From CAISOG01 sp044375625 (GTDB taxonomy: Bacteria; Pseudomonadota; Alphaproteobacteria; CAISOG01), in the NCBI GenBank assembly GCA_044375625.1, contig JBILMH010000035.1, positions 1 through 18,937 of the forward strand: a stretch of DNA of 18,937 nt. The letters are read 5' to 3'. The stretch's first letter is position 1; the number at the start of each line of letters is the position of its first letter. The position numbers and the translations under genes are program-made. Shown piece by piece: positions 6,926 through 14,478 of this stretch. The notes below the pieces were generated by a model that saw only the letters and a list, made by a program, of their open reading frames with translations, was not told where the DNA came from and ran no database searches.

Positions 6926-8124
6926 ATCGTGCAAAAAACCCCTTTTCCCCTGGTGCGGGTACCCCGCCGCCTGAGTTGGCTGGCCGTGAGGCGATTTTGG
7001 AAGATGCCCAGGTGGCGTTAACCAGGGTTAAAGATGGCCGTGCCGAAAAAAGCCTGATGCTGATTGGATTGCGCGGTACGGGCAAAACGGTGCTGTTGGG
7101 GGAAATTCAGCGGCGGGCGGAGGATACGGGATACAAGGTGGTTTTTATCGAAGCCTATGAAAGTCGGCAAAAAAAGTCCCTAACCGAATTGTTGGCACCC
7201 CATCTAAGGAAATTGATTTTTGATTTGGATCGCGGTCAATCCATCAGCCAAAAAGCGCGAAGGGCGTTGCGGGTATTCAAAAGTTTCGTCAACGGCATGA
7301 AATTAAAAATTGGGGATTTGGAGTTCCATATTGATATAGAACCCGAAAGCGGCACGGCCGATAGCGGCGATTTGGCCGTGGATTTGACCGCCGTCTTTGT
7401 TGCCATTGGCGAGGCCGCCAAAGAACGGGGAACCGCGGTTGCCATTATCATCGACGAATTGCAGTATTTGGAAGAAAAGGAATTAAGCGCCATGATCATG
7501 GCGATGCACCGCATTTCCCAGCTTTCCTTACCCCTCATTCTTATTGGGGCGGGGTTGCCGCAACTTATTGGCAAGGCTGGCAATTCAAAATCCTATGCCG
7601 AACGGTTGTTTGCCTATCCCGAAATTGGGGCTTTGGACAAAAAAAGCGCGCATATTGCCCTGGCGGTGCCCGCCAAGTCTTTGGGCGTTGATTTTACCGA
7701 AGACGCCCTGAACGCCATTTATGAATGCACAAGGGGTTATCCCTATTTTCTGCAGGAATGGGGCTATCATGTATGGAATTCAGCCGAACAATCCCCCATA
7801 ACGGCCGATGATGTTGCCCAGGCCACCATAAAATCCCTGCAAAATCTTGATAAGAATTTCTTTCGGGTGCGGTTGGATCGCCTGACCCCGACCGAAAAAC
7901 GCTATGTACGGGCATTGGCAGATTTGGGCGATACCCCCCAACGGTCGGGCGATATCGCCACCAAAATGGGCAAGTCGGTGGAAAGTGTCGGGCCGATTCG
8001 CGCCCAATTGATCGCTAAGGGTATGATTTACAGCCCCGCCCATGGCAACACCGCCTTTACCGTGCCGCTGTTTGAGGAATTTTTGAAACGCGAAATCCCC
8101 GATTTTGATGCCATGATGCCTTAG
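6922..8124 (+). CDS. AAA+/STAND-like ATPase with C-terminal winged-helix domain
   Basis: A 400-residue ATPase related to the archaeal-type ATPase/AAA_16 group that also resembles Orc1/Cdc6. The N-terminal signature NPFSPGAGTPPPELAGRE (6-23) precedes Walker A GLRGTGKT (49-56), Walker B AIIIDE (174-179), a sensor-1-like strand LILIGAGLPQL (205-215) and a GYPYFLQEWG sensor-2-like motif (272-281). Residues 320-390 look like a winged helix (RSGDIATKMGKSVESVGPIRAQLIAKGMIY). The ATG at 6922 is preferred over a TTG at 6913 because the family motif follows at once; it sits inside the outer inverted repeat and has no clear ribosome binding site. The gene is divergent from ald and convergent with the DUF2971 gene. 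Biological role unknown; DNA binding and autoregulation at the upstream repeats are inferred. Confidence 0.8.
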   Translation: MDRAKNPFSPGAGTPPPELAGREAILEDAQVALTRVKDGRAEKSLMLIGLRGTGKTVLLGEIQRRAEDTGYKVVFIEAYESRQKKSLTELLAPHLRKLIFDLDRGQSISQKARRALRVFKSFVNGMKLKIGDLEFHIDIEPESGTADSGDLAVDLTAVFVAIGEAAKERGTAVAIIIDELQYLEEKELSAMIMAMHRISQLSLPLILIGAGLPQLIGKAGNSKSYAERLFAYPEIGALDKKSAHIALAVPAKSLGVDFTEDALNAIYECTRGYPYFLQEWGYHVWNSAEQSPITADDVAQATIKSLQNLDKNFFRVRLDRLTPTEKRYVRALADLGDTPQRSGDIATKMGKSVESVGPIRAQLIAKGMIYSPAHGNTAFTVPLFEEFLKREIPDFDAMMP

Positions 8125-8142
8125 CAGGCTTGGCCTTCAAGA

Positions 8143-9078
8143 CTATTGGTGTGGGATTTCAGATTTTGTAACCTCAATCCCATGATACCTAGGGTCGGAT
8201 TCGACAAATTGCGACAAAATTTCGTAATTTTTTTCCTGATCCCCGATCGGCGAAACAATGATTTTTTTGATCGGAAAACCCTGATCAGCTATGGGAAGTT
8301 CGATTCTGCCATTTTTTACTGGGATTAATCTTCCTTTTACTTTGATCAAATTTCCATCATCGTTGCGGTCGATATTTGGGAAAATCCCCATTCTATATTC
8401 TTTTTCCGAATTAAAAGCAGGATGTTTTAGGAGCGATTTAATTGCAACAATAGGACTAAGAAAGTCTTTTTTTTCTGATTCATATTTTTCACCAATATGT
8501 GCCTTGAAAATCTCCTTAAAATTTATATCTAGGTTTTTATAAAAGTTGGGATATTTTTTTTGAAAAGCTTTTTCTATTTTTTCTTTGTCATTTGCATGTA
8601 TATATTTAACTTTTTCACAGATAAAAATACCGTATTTTTTCTGTTTTTGTCCTGCTTTACCAATTGATTCCAATTGATTCTTATCAAACACAATTGAACA
8701 ACCATTTTTTTTGCCGTAGCCCCGCCACATAACCAAAGATCCATGATCTTTTTCATAATCGTCATGATGTTGCGTGCTGGAAAATATGTAAAATTTTTCT
8801 CCCAACTCCTTTAACAACAGGTCTTGAAATAATTCGGCTACTTCTTTTTGTGATTTTTCATAGTCTGTATAATCATGTAATTTAAAGAGTTTGTTTTTAC
8901 CATAAAGCAGTTCGTCAATGGCTTTTTTAATCTTTTCAAGAAGGAACGGGTCTGCATGTTTAAACTCTTCTAGATCGTTCATTTTGCGGCAGTGTGAGAA
9001 AAACAGCACGCCCGATTCCAAAATACCGATAGCGGCTTTTATATCGGTGTAGTGATACAATAGGTTGTTTGATTTCAT
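8143..9078 (-). CDS. DUF2971 family protein
   Basis: A 311-residue protein with the hallmarks of DUF2971: LLYHYTDIKAAIGILESGVLFFSHCRKMNDLEEF (6-39), then FYIFSSTQHHDD...SLVMWRGYGKKNGCSIVFDK (about 96-133), and HPAFNSEKEYRMGIF near residue 225. The biochemical function is unproven; members are often found in accessory regions. The conserved H-Y-T, W-x-x-Y and E-K-E-Y-R positions recall ADP-ribosyltransferase-like folds, but that is only a resemblance. By eye the gene is strongly AT-rich and Lys/Asn/Phe-rich, unlike the genes on either side, which indicates horizontal acquisition. It begins 54 nt past the 3' end of tRNA-Ala and ends 18 nt from the convergent ATPase gene. The start at 9078 has only a weak ribosome binding site. 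Confidence 0.75.
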   Translation of the reverse strand: MKSNNLLYHYTDIKAAIGILESGVLFFSHCRKMNDLEEFKHADPFLLEKIKKAIDELLYGKNKLFKLHDYTDYEKSQKEVAELFQDLLLKELGEKFYIFSSTQHHDDYEKDHGSLVMWRGYGKKNGCSIVFDKNQLESIGKAGQKQKKYGIFICEKVKYIHANDKEKIEKAFQKKYPNFYKNLDINFKEIFKAHIGEKYESEKKDFLSPIVAIKSLLKHPAFNSEKEYRMGIFPNIDRNDDGNLIKVKGRLIPVKNGRIELPIADQGFPIKKIIVSPIGDQEKNYEILSQFVESDPRYHGIEVTKSEIPHQ

Positions 9079-9131
9079 GATACCCAGCTAAAGCGCGGCG
9101 GCGGGGGCGTATTGATCGCAATCAACAATAA

Positions 9132-9207
9132 TGGTGGAGGCAAGCGGGATCGAACCGCTGACCTCCTGCTTGCAAAGCAGGCGCTCTCCCAGCTGAGCTA
9201 TGCCCCC
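9132..9207 (-). tRNA. tRNA-Ala(UGC)
   Basis: A 76-nt tRNA that includes an encoded CCA (9134-9132). The acceptor stem GGGGGCA pairs with TGCCTCC and includes the G3-U70 wobble that marks alanine tRNAs; the discriminator is A. The D arm AGCTCAGCTGGGAGAGC, the anticodon stem-loop with TTTGCAA (anticodon TGC) and the T arm with GGTTCGATCC are all normal. Two extra G precede the 5' end. It lies downstream of coaE on the same strand and borders the accessory insert. No rRNA genes are in the window, so it stands alone here. Confidence 0.97.
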
Positions 9208-9255
9208 CCAAGCGGTCACCATAGCGACCCCATGCCCCATTTGGCAAGCGGTCTG

Positions 9256-9912
9256 TTATTTTTTTCTGTTAAGCCGCATCAGCGCCCGCCGCAATTGGCG
9301 AAAGGTCACGGCCTTGCCCAGGCCGCTGTGCAGCAAAAAATCGCTGCCCCGTTGGCGCCGACCATCGCTGGCTTGGCGGCTGACCAACTTTTGCCAGCGG
9401 GCTGCATCCATCCCGCCGCGTTGCAATGCCCGCCGTTGCCGCAGCTTTGGCGCGGCCACCATGGTCATCACGCGCTGGCATTGGCGATCCAGCCCGGTTT
9501 CCAGCAGCAACGGAACCTCCATCACCAACCAGCGCTGGCGATGTTGCGGCCAACGCCTGGCCCAGGCGGCACGATCGACGGCTATCAACGGGTGCAACAG
9601 CTGTTCCAACGCGGGCAGCAGGGTGGAATCGCGCATCACCGCCGCCGCCAACCGCCCGCGATCCAACCGTGCCTGAGCCGGGGTGGCTTCTGGGTTGTTA
9701 GGGTTGGGTAACACCGCGTCGGGGCATAGGTGAGCAATGGCGGGCAGGGCGATGGTGGCGCTAAGGCGGCGGGCGGCCGCGTCGCTGTCATGCACCCGCA
9801 TCCCCAGACGGCGCAACAGCTTAGCGGTCAGGCTTTTGCCGCTGGCCATGCCGCCGGTCAGCCCCAACCAGCGCGGCTTAGGCTGCCCCCCCCTAAGCTT
9901 GCGCGGCGTCAT
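9256..9912 (-). CDS. coaE: Dephospho-CoA kinase
   Basis: Catalyses the last step of coenzyme A synthesis, ATP-dependent 3'-phosphorylation of dephospho-CoA. The 218 residues carry the P-loop GLTGGMASGKS (17-27), the D-S-D-A motif at about 42-45, HPLI near 107 and EVPLLLETGLD in the lid/substrate region, all typical of CoaE. The start at 9912 overlaps the last 20 nt of aroE, which points to translational coupling; the first 14 or so residues (MTPRKLRGGQPKPR) are not family-conserved. An aroE-coaE neighbourhood near hemE and the origin is common in Alphaproteobacteria. Confidence 0.93.
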   Translation of the reverse strand: MTPRKLRGGQPKPRWLGLTGGMASGKSLTAKLLRRLGMRVHDSDAAARRLSATIALPAIAHLCPDAVLPNPNNPEATPAQARLDRGRLAAAVMRDSTLLPALEQLLHPLIAVDRAAWARRWPQHRQRWLVMEVPLLLETGLDRQCQRVMTMVAAPKLRQRRALQRGGMDAARWQKLVSRQASDGRRQRGSDFLLHSGLGKAVTFRQLRRALMRLNRKK

Positions 9913-10825
9913 GCACCATGGCTCGTAAAGCGTCGGTTATTTCTGGCTGCACCCCGTACCAGGCGGCAAAGGCGGGCGCCGCCTGTGCCAGCAACATTTC
10001 CAACCCATCCTGGGTGGCCAGGCCACGCCCAGCCGCCGCCTGCAACAGGGCGGTTTGGCGCGGGCGATAGACCAAATCATAGACCAGCGCGGTAGGCGGC
10101 AGCTGATCCAGATTGACCAACAACGGCGGTTGCCCAACCATGCCCAGCGGCGTGCTGTTGATCAACAAATCGGTTGGCGGCACGGTCAATAACCCCTCCC
10201 CCCACGGCAGATACGCAATCCGCGGACAGTGGGGCAGGGCTTGCAACGCCTCGGCCAACTCCGCAACCGCCTGTGGCCGCCTAGCCGCGATGGTCAACTG
10301 ACCCACCCCCAATTGGCTAAGACCCGCCACCACCGCCCGCGCCGCCCCACCCGCGCCCAGCAGCACCGCCCGCGTCACGGCTTCTTGTCCACCATCCCCA
10401 ACCTTAGCTAAGGTATCGACCGATGGGTTAGCTAACTGGTTAGCTAACCCCTGTTGTGCCAGCCGTTGATTCCCTCGAAAATTCCAGTGTTGGCGCAGCG
10501 GTGTCACAAAGCCTGCCACATCGGTGTTGTCGCCATGCAGCCGACCATCCGCACCGATGACCACGGTGTTCACCGCGCCAATTTGCCTAGCCAGCGGGGT
10601 AAGGCTGGTCAGCAGGGGCAAGATCGCGGTTTTGTGCGGCAGGGTCAGGTTAAAGCCACGATAGCCCGCCGCGATAAGGCGCGACACCTCAAGCTCTAGG
10701 GTGCCGGGCGCAACCGCGTGCAGCTGATAGTTCCCCGCGATGCCCGCCTGTTTCAGCCAGAAATTGTGGATAAGGGGGGACAGGCTGTGCCCCGCTGGCC
10801 AGGCCAGCAAGCCGGTTTGGATCAT
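9893..10825 (-). CDS. aroE: Shikimate dehydrogenase
   Basis: NADP-dependent reduction of 3-dehydroshikimate to shikimate in aromatic amino acid synthesis. From the ATG at 10825 it has 310 residues. Visible are SLSPLIHN (14-21, shikimate binding), catalytic K65 in NLTLPHK, D102 in GDNTDVAGF and the Rossmann motif GAGGAARAV (157-165). The ATG overlaps the ppsR stop codon as ATGA, which favours this start over an upstream extension made of low-complexity Gly and Pro-Cys repeats. Between D102 and GAGGA there are about 30 residues more than in E. coli AroE. This extra piece (about 115-152) contains three in-frame TTAGCTAA octamers and looks like a lineage-specific insertion. Confidence 0.93.
   Translation of the reverse strand: MIQTGLLAWPAGHSLSPLIHNFWLKQAGIAGNYQLHAVAPGTLELEVSRLIAAGYRGFNLTLPHKTAILPLLTSLTPLARQIGAVNTVVIGADGRLHGDNTDVAGFVTPLRQHWNFRGNQRLAQQGLANQLANPSVDTLAKVGDGGQEAVTRAVLLGAGGAARAVVAGLSQLGVGQLTIAARRPQAVAELAEALQALPHCPRIAYLPWGEGLLTVPPTDLLINSTPLGMVGQPPLLVNLDQLPPTALVYDLVYRPRQTALLQAAAGRGLATQDGLEMLLAQAAPAFAAWYGVQPEITDALRAMVHDAAQA
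10404..10447. repeat. Three TTAGCTAA octamers in aroE
   Basis: Copies of this perfect palindrome lie at 10404-10411, 10428-10435 and 10440-10447, the last two at 12-bp spacing. All are read in frame on the minus strand as Leu-Ala-Asn/Lys and sit in the extra segment of AroE. Confidence 0.85.
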
Positions 10826-11748
10826 GACTTGACCCCCGTGGTTGCGGGATGGGAAGCATGGGGAACATGGGGAACATGGGGAACATGGGAAGTATGGGGG
10901 GCGGATGGCTTTGGCGCCTGAAACGGGAGACGGCTGGCCAAAATTTCCTGCACCTCCGCCGCCACCTCCTCCACCGATTTTTGCGCGCTGTCGATAATCG
11001 GCCACCCCTGTTGCCGATACAGTTGGATGGCGGCCGTCACCTCCTGCCGAACCATTACCGGATCAACATAGCTGGAGCTGTCCTGCTCCACCCCGCCCAG
11101 AAATGCCAGGCGTTTGCGACGAATGGTCAGCAGGTTGTTGGCATCCTGGGTCAAGGCCACCACCAACAAATCCTTGTTATCCATCAAGATCGGTGGCAAT
11201 GGCAGGCCAGGGACGATCGGCACATTGCCCGCCTTTACCCCCTGATTGGCCAAATACAGGCTGGTCGGCGTTTTGGCGCAGCGCGATACCCCCACCAACA
11301 CCACATCGGCCTGGTGCAGGGTGTCGGGCGCCATGCCATCGTCATGTTTCAGGGCAAATTCGATCGCTGCTACCCGCATAAAATACGCCTCCGTCAGGGC
11401 ATGTTGCTTACCCGCTGTCGGGTGGCGCGGCGCCAGATTGAGGTGGCGCCCCAGAAAATCGCTGAGCGGGGATAGGGCGTGATGGGTAGGGATGTTGGCC
11501 ATCGCCGCCTGCACTTCTATTACCGTTTGCACCTCTGGAATCACGATCGAATAGACAATCAGGCTGTTGGGATCTTGGGCTGTGGCCACCGCCACCTGCT
11601 CCATCACTTGGCTTGCGCGTTCGGGTGTGCGCACCAACCGCCAAACCCTGATGGGCGGCGGGTTGTTTTGAAATTGCGCCAGGCAGGCTTCGGCCATGGC
11701 GTTAACGGTTTCGCCCGTCGAATCCGAAATTAGGTGAATGGTGCCCAC
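10822..11748 (-). CDS. ppsR: PPDK/PEP synthetase regulatory protein (DUF299 family)
   Basis: Bifunctional kinase/pyrophosphorylase family that controls pyruvate phosphate dikinase or PEP synthetase by reversible phosphorylation. From the chosen GTG at 11748 (308 residues) it begins VGTIHLISDSTGETV, exactly where the family begins, with AGGGGG 8 nt upstream. A longer reading from 11919 would add 57 non-conserved residues and overlap the perfect DnaA box at 11908, so I reject it. Other signatures are YFMRVAAIEFALKHDDG, the P-loop-like GVSRCAKTPTS (153-163; more often RTSKT) and KSVEEVAAEV near the end. The last ~30 residues (SHVPHVPHVPHASH) come from a 9-bp repeat. The stop overlaps the aroE start. 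It is the DUF299 neighbour of hemE at alphaproteobacterial origins. Confidence 0.92.
   Translation of the reverse strand: MGTIHLISDSTGETVNAMAEACLAQFQNNPPPIRVWRLVRTPERASQVMEQVAVATAQDPNSLIVYSIVIPEVQTVIEVQAAMANIPTHHALSPLSDFLGRHLNLAPRHPTAGKQHALTEAYFMRVAAIEFALKHDDGMAPDTLHQADVVLVGVSRCAKTPTSLYLANQGVKAGNVPIVPGLPLPPILMDNKDLLVVALTQDANNLLTIRRKRLAFLGGVEQDSSSYVDPVMVRQEVTAAIQLYRQQGWPIIDSAQKSVEEVAAEVQEILASRLPFQAPKPSAPHTSHVPHVPHVPHASHPATTGVKS
10851..10895. repeat. 9-bp tandem repeat in the ppsR 3' end
   Basis: Five 9-bp units occur: three identical ggggaacat (10860-10868, 10869-10877, 10878-10886), flanked by variants gggaagcat (10851-10859) and gggaagtat (10887-10895). In ppsR they encode the (H)VP-H tail repeats. 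The array keeps the frame, so its length can vary without killing the gene. Confidence 0.9.
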
Positions 11749-11907
11749 GCCCTTAGCCCCCTGGTTTGCCTGTTTTTGGCATCCGTTGCCGCAAACAATA
11801 GTGTAAGATTGGCTGAACGCGGATACAAGCCTATCGCGCGACGCCAAGCCACCATTATGCCGCGCGATGGATTGGGGATCATGGCGATGGGGGTCATGGC
11901 GACAGGC

Positions 11908-11916
11908 TGTGGATAA
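11908..11916 (-). promoter_or_regulatory. Perfect DnaA box
   Basis: TGTGGATAA, the exact reverse complement of TTATCCACA. It is followed within 40 bp by two related boxes in the other orientation (11935-11943 and 11945-11953), a dense arrangement typical of an origin. Confidence 0.85.
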
Positions 11917-12167
11917 CATTTTTTTAAGGCAAAATTATCCAGGGTTATCCCCAGGCGAAATGGGTCTTGGGGACAAGTTGGATTTTGACCACAGGGGGGG
12001 TTGGATTTGATACACAGACCGATGACGGCAAGCTTGCCAGGATAAGTCTGTGGAAAAAACTGCTTAGTCACGCTTTTTTCATCAGGAATTGTAACGGGGA
12101 AAAAATGGGATAACCCGTAAAAAAATCTTATCCCCATTTTCCCCTGCCCCTACTATCCATCACCACC

Positions 12168-12198
12168 TTAATTTATAAAAAAGATTAGTTATATTAGG
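12168..12198. other. AT-rich candidate DNA unwinding element
   Basis: About 30 bp almost free of G and C, on the hemE side of the DnaA-box cluster and 30 bp from the TTATCCCCA box at 12128. Its composition contrasts with the GC-rich surroundings. Confidence 0.45.
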
Positions 12199-12316
12199 CG
12201 ACTCATGGAAGCCAAGTGGCCTTCTCTACAGGGGTAAAAAAGGGTTGCGGGTGGTAGCCAAGCTGGTGAGAATTGCCTATGGTGTTTAAGCTTTACCCTA
12301 CTAAGATGAAAAATTG

Positions 12317-13339
12317 ATGAAAGCTTTGTTGGCGGTTTTGAATGGCCATATCCTGACGCCCCCGCCCATCTGGCTGATGCGGCAGGCTGGACGGTTTTTG
12401 CCCGAATACCGCGCCCTTAGGCAACAAAGTCCCGACCTGATGGCCTTGTTTTTGAATCCGACCAAGGCAGCGGAAATCACCCTGCAACCGATACGGCGGT
12501 TCGCCCTGGACGCGGCAATTATCTTTGCCGATATCCTGCTGGTACCCTATGGGCTGGGGCTGAAAGTTGGCTTTGGCGATCAGCATGGCTTGGGGCAAAC
12601 TGGGGTGGCCAGCACCGCGGCGGAGCTGGAGGGGTTGCACTATGACCAGGCGGCGGCGATGCAACGCTGGCAACCGGTGGCTGAGGTGGTGCGGATGGTA
12701 AAGCAGGATTTGCCAGAGCAGGTAACCCTGCTGGGTTTTGCGGGGGCGCCCTGGACGATTGCCTATTACCTGCAACGGCAACAGAATTTGCCCATAACGG
12801 TCAGCAGCGGTTTGATGGATCTGCTGATCACCGCCACCATCGATTACCTGTATTTGCAAATCGCGGCGGGGGTTGAGGCGGTGCAGCTGTTCGACAGCTG
12901 GGCGGGGTTGGCCGCGGATACGTCTGCCGACTATCAGCGCCTGGTGATAGAGCCACACCAACGGGTGATTGCGGGGGTGCGGGCGCGCTATCCCACCATC
13001 CCCATCATTGGCTTTCCTAAGGGCAGTGGCGATGCCTATGCCGATTATGCCGCTGCCGTGCCGGTCAGTGCCTTAGGGTTGGATCATGAGGTTGATTTGG
13101 CGCGGCTGCTGCCATTGCTGCCCCCCGACCTGCCGTTGCAGGGCAATTTGGCGCCCGAAGTGTTGCAGCGGGGGGGGGAGGAGATGGCCAAAGCGATTTA
13201 TCAGCTGCAACATTTGATGATTGGTCGCCCGCATATCATGAACCTGGGGCATGGGGTGTTGCCCGATACCGACCCCGCGCATGTAGGCCAGCTAATCGAC
13301 TTGGTAAAAAGACCAGAATCGGCTATGGTCAATTCATGA
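12317..13339 (+). CDS. hemE: Uroporphyrinogen III decarboxylase
   Basis: Removes four acetate carboxyl groups from uroporphyrinogen III to give coproporphyrinogen III in haem synthesis (cytosol). The 340 residues match the family length. Hallmarks are PPIWLMRQAGRFLPEYR (16-32; R22 and R26 bind substrate carboxylates), the catalytic-site Asp D72 in FADILLVPYG, GFAGAPWTIAYYL, FDSWAG, IIGFPKG and NLGHGVLPDTDP. The ATG at 12317 is chosen over the TTG just before it; the ribosome binding site is weak. It is transcribed away from the predicted origin and followed by rapZ. The stop overlaps the ATG of a tiny ORF. Confidence 0.96.
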   Translation: MKALLAVLNGHILTPPPIWLMRQAGRFLPEYRALRQQSPDLMALFLNPTKAAEITLQPIRRFALDAAIIFADILLVPYGLGLKVGFGDQHGLGQTGVASTAAELEGLHYDQAAAMQRWQPVAEVVRMVKQDLPEQVTLLGFAGAPWTIAYYLQRQQNLPITVSSGLMDLLITATIDYLYLQIAAGVEAVQLFDSWAGLAADTSADYQRLVIEPHQRVIAGVRARYPTIPIIGFPKGSGDAYADYAAAVPVSALGLDHEVDLARLLPLLPPDLPLQGNLAPEVLQRGGEEMAKAIYQLQHLMIGRPHIMNLGHGVLPDTDPAHVGQLIDLVKRPESAMVNS

Positions 13340-13443
13340 TTTTTGACTTGAACCTAGCCGCCAGCCTTTTGTTTGAGAAAAGCCTAAGCGTTCGCCCCGC
13401 TATTGCGGCCGCCACCAGTCTGAATGAGGTCAGGGGTGACTAA
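13336..13443 (+). CDS. Possible 35-residue ORF coupled to hemE
   Basis: An ATG at 13336 overlaps the hemE stop as ATGA, and the frame runs 35 codons (MIFDLNLAASLLFEKSLSVRPAIAAATSLNEVRGD) to a TAA at 13441, overlapping the rapZ start region. The overlap pattern is that of coupled genes, but the peptide matches no family I know and may be chance or a gene remnant. It fills the hemE-rapZ gap completely. Confidence 0.25.
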   Translation: MIFDLNLAASLLFEKSLSVRPAIAAATSLNEVRGD

Positions 13444-14437
13444 GCCAGCGGATACGCCGAATCCTGCGATTAACCTGGCACAAAATGGCCAGCCGAATCT
13501 GGCCGACCAACCCAGCCTGCCCGATTTGTCGATGAACCCGCAACCAGCCGCCCTGAAATTGGTAATTGTGACCGGCCTGGCGGGGGCGGGTCGAACCGCG
13601 GCGCTGCGCTGTTTAGAGGATCAGGGCTATGAGGCGATTGACAACCTGCCCCTAACCCTGCTGCCGCCCTTACTGGCGGAGAGTGAGCCACCACGGCCAT
13701 TGGCGATAGGGTTGGATGCGCGCAGCCGTGCCTTCTCCAGCGCGGCGGTGCAGCAGGTGTTGCATCTGTTGCGTGACCGATCGGCCGCCCGCCTAATCTT
13801 TCTGGAGGCCAGTGAGGCGATGTTGATGCGTCGCTTTAAGGAAAGCCGCCGCCCGCATCCCTTGGCCTCCTTTGACCCGTCCCACGGGGTTGCCACAACT
13901 GATCAGCGCCCCATGACCCTGATAGAGGCGATGACCGCGGAGCGGCAATTGTTGGCGCCGATTCGCGATGAGGCCGATTTGGTCATTGATACCACCGAAA
14001 TGAAGACCGACGGGTTGAAACGCCTGTTGCAAAGCCGCTTGCCCGCCCCGCACAGCTCCAAATTGCAACTGACCTTGATGTCTTTTGCCTATAAGCGGGG
14101 ATTGCCACCCGAAGCCGATTGGGTGTTCGACATGCGCTTTTTGCGCAACCCCTTTTACGATCCCGACATGCGGCTGGTCGATGGGCGGCAACCGCAAGTG
14201 GCGGCCTATATTGACGCCGATCCCGCCTTTGCGCCCTTTGTGCAACAGGTTATGACCCTGATGCAAAGCACCATCCCCTTGTACGAACGCGACAATCGCT
14301 TTTACCTAACCATTGCTTTTGGCTGCACCGGCGGCTTTCACCGCTCGGTTCGTACCGTCAGCCGCCTGCATCAGCTGTTGGCGGAGGTTGGCATCACCGC
14401 CACCCTGGTTCATCGCGACATGGCGCATGGCCCTTAA
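13424..14437 (+). CDS. rapZ: RapZ/YvcJ-family nucleotide-binding protein
   Basis: RapZ family P-loop protein; in E. coli it is an RNA-binding adaptor controlling glucosamine-6-phosphate synthase mRNA via small RNAs and RNase E. Here 337 residues include a non-conserved N-terminal extension (1-43), then the Walker A motif GLAGAGRT (51-58), the family signature CLEDQGYEAIDNLP (63-76), SFAYKRGLPPEADWVFDMRFLRNPFY and the C-terminal FGCTGGFHRSV (299-309). Walker A has Arg in place of the usual Lys, a variant I believe also occurs in other family members. The start could also be the GTG at 13436. RapZ in Alphaproteobacteria often sits beside HPr kinase and PTS genes; none is present here. Confidence 0.92.
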   Translation: MRSGVTKPADTPNPAINLAQNGQPNLADQPSLPDLSMNPQPAALKLVIVTGLAGAGRTAALRCLEDQGYEAIDNLPLTLLPPLLAESEPPRPLAIGLDARSRAFSSAAVQQVLHLLRDRSAARLIFLEASEAMLMRRFKESRRPHPLASFDPSHGVATTDQRPMTLIEAMTAERQLLAPIRDEADLVIDTTEMKTDGLKRLLQSRLPAPHSSKLQLTLMSFAYKRGLPPEADWVFDMRFLRNPFYDPDMRLVDGRQPQVAAYIDADPAFAPFVQQVMTLMQSTIPLYERDNRFYLTIAFGCTGGFHRSVRTVSRLHQLLAEVGITATLVHRDMAHGP

Positions 14438-14478
14438 TTGAAGAAAGCTTGGGGGGGGGACTGCCCCTTAGCCTTCCC

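Larger units (their letters stand above)
11749..12316. other. oriC: Predicted chromosomal replication origin (oriC)
   Basis: Non-coding region between divergent ppsR and hemE, the position of the origin in Caulobacter and Rickettsia. DnaA-box-like 9-mers cluster within 230 bp: TGTGGATAA (11908-11916, perfect on the minus strand), TGTGGAAAA (12049-12057, fits TTWTNCACA), TTATCCCCA twice (11945-11953 and 12128-12136, one mismatch) and weaker copies at 11935-11943, 12037-12045 and 12105-12113. An AT-rich stretch at 12168-12198 could be the unwinding element. TTAA-N7-TTAT (11924-11938) is one base off a CtrA box, and one GANTC site (12200-12204) is present. The assignment rests on boxes and gene context; no skew was computed. 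Confidence 0.8.

Noticed and set aside
9116..9131. Small dyad TTGATTGCGATCAA after tRNA-Ala
   Set aside because: Too short and without a T-run; not convincing as a terminator or attachment site. No copy of the tRNA 3' end was found elsewhere in the insert.
10826..11005. 60-codon upstream extension of aroE with Gly and Pro-Cys repeats
   Set aside because: It lies within ppsR and is produced by the 9-bp repeat read in another frame; the ATG at 10825 matches the family start.
11749..11919. 57-codon N-terminal extension of ppsR
   Set aside because: Not conserved in the family, and it would place the perfect DnaA box in coding sequence; the GTG at 11748 has a ribosome binding site.
12293..12961. 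222-codon minus-strand ORF opposite hemE
   Set aside because: A shadow of a well-supported uroporphyrinogen decarboxylase, with no motifs.
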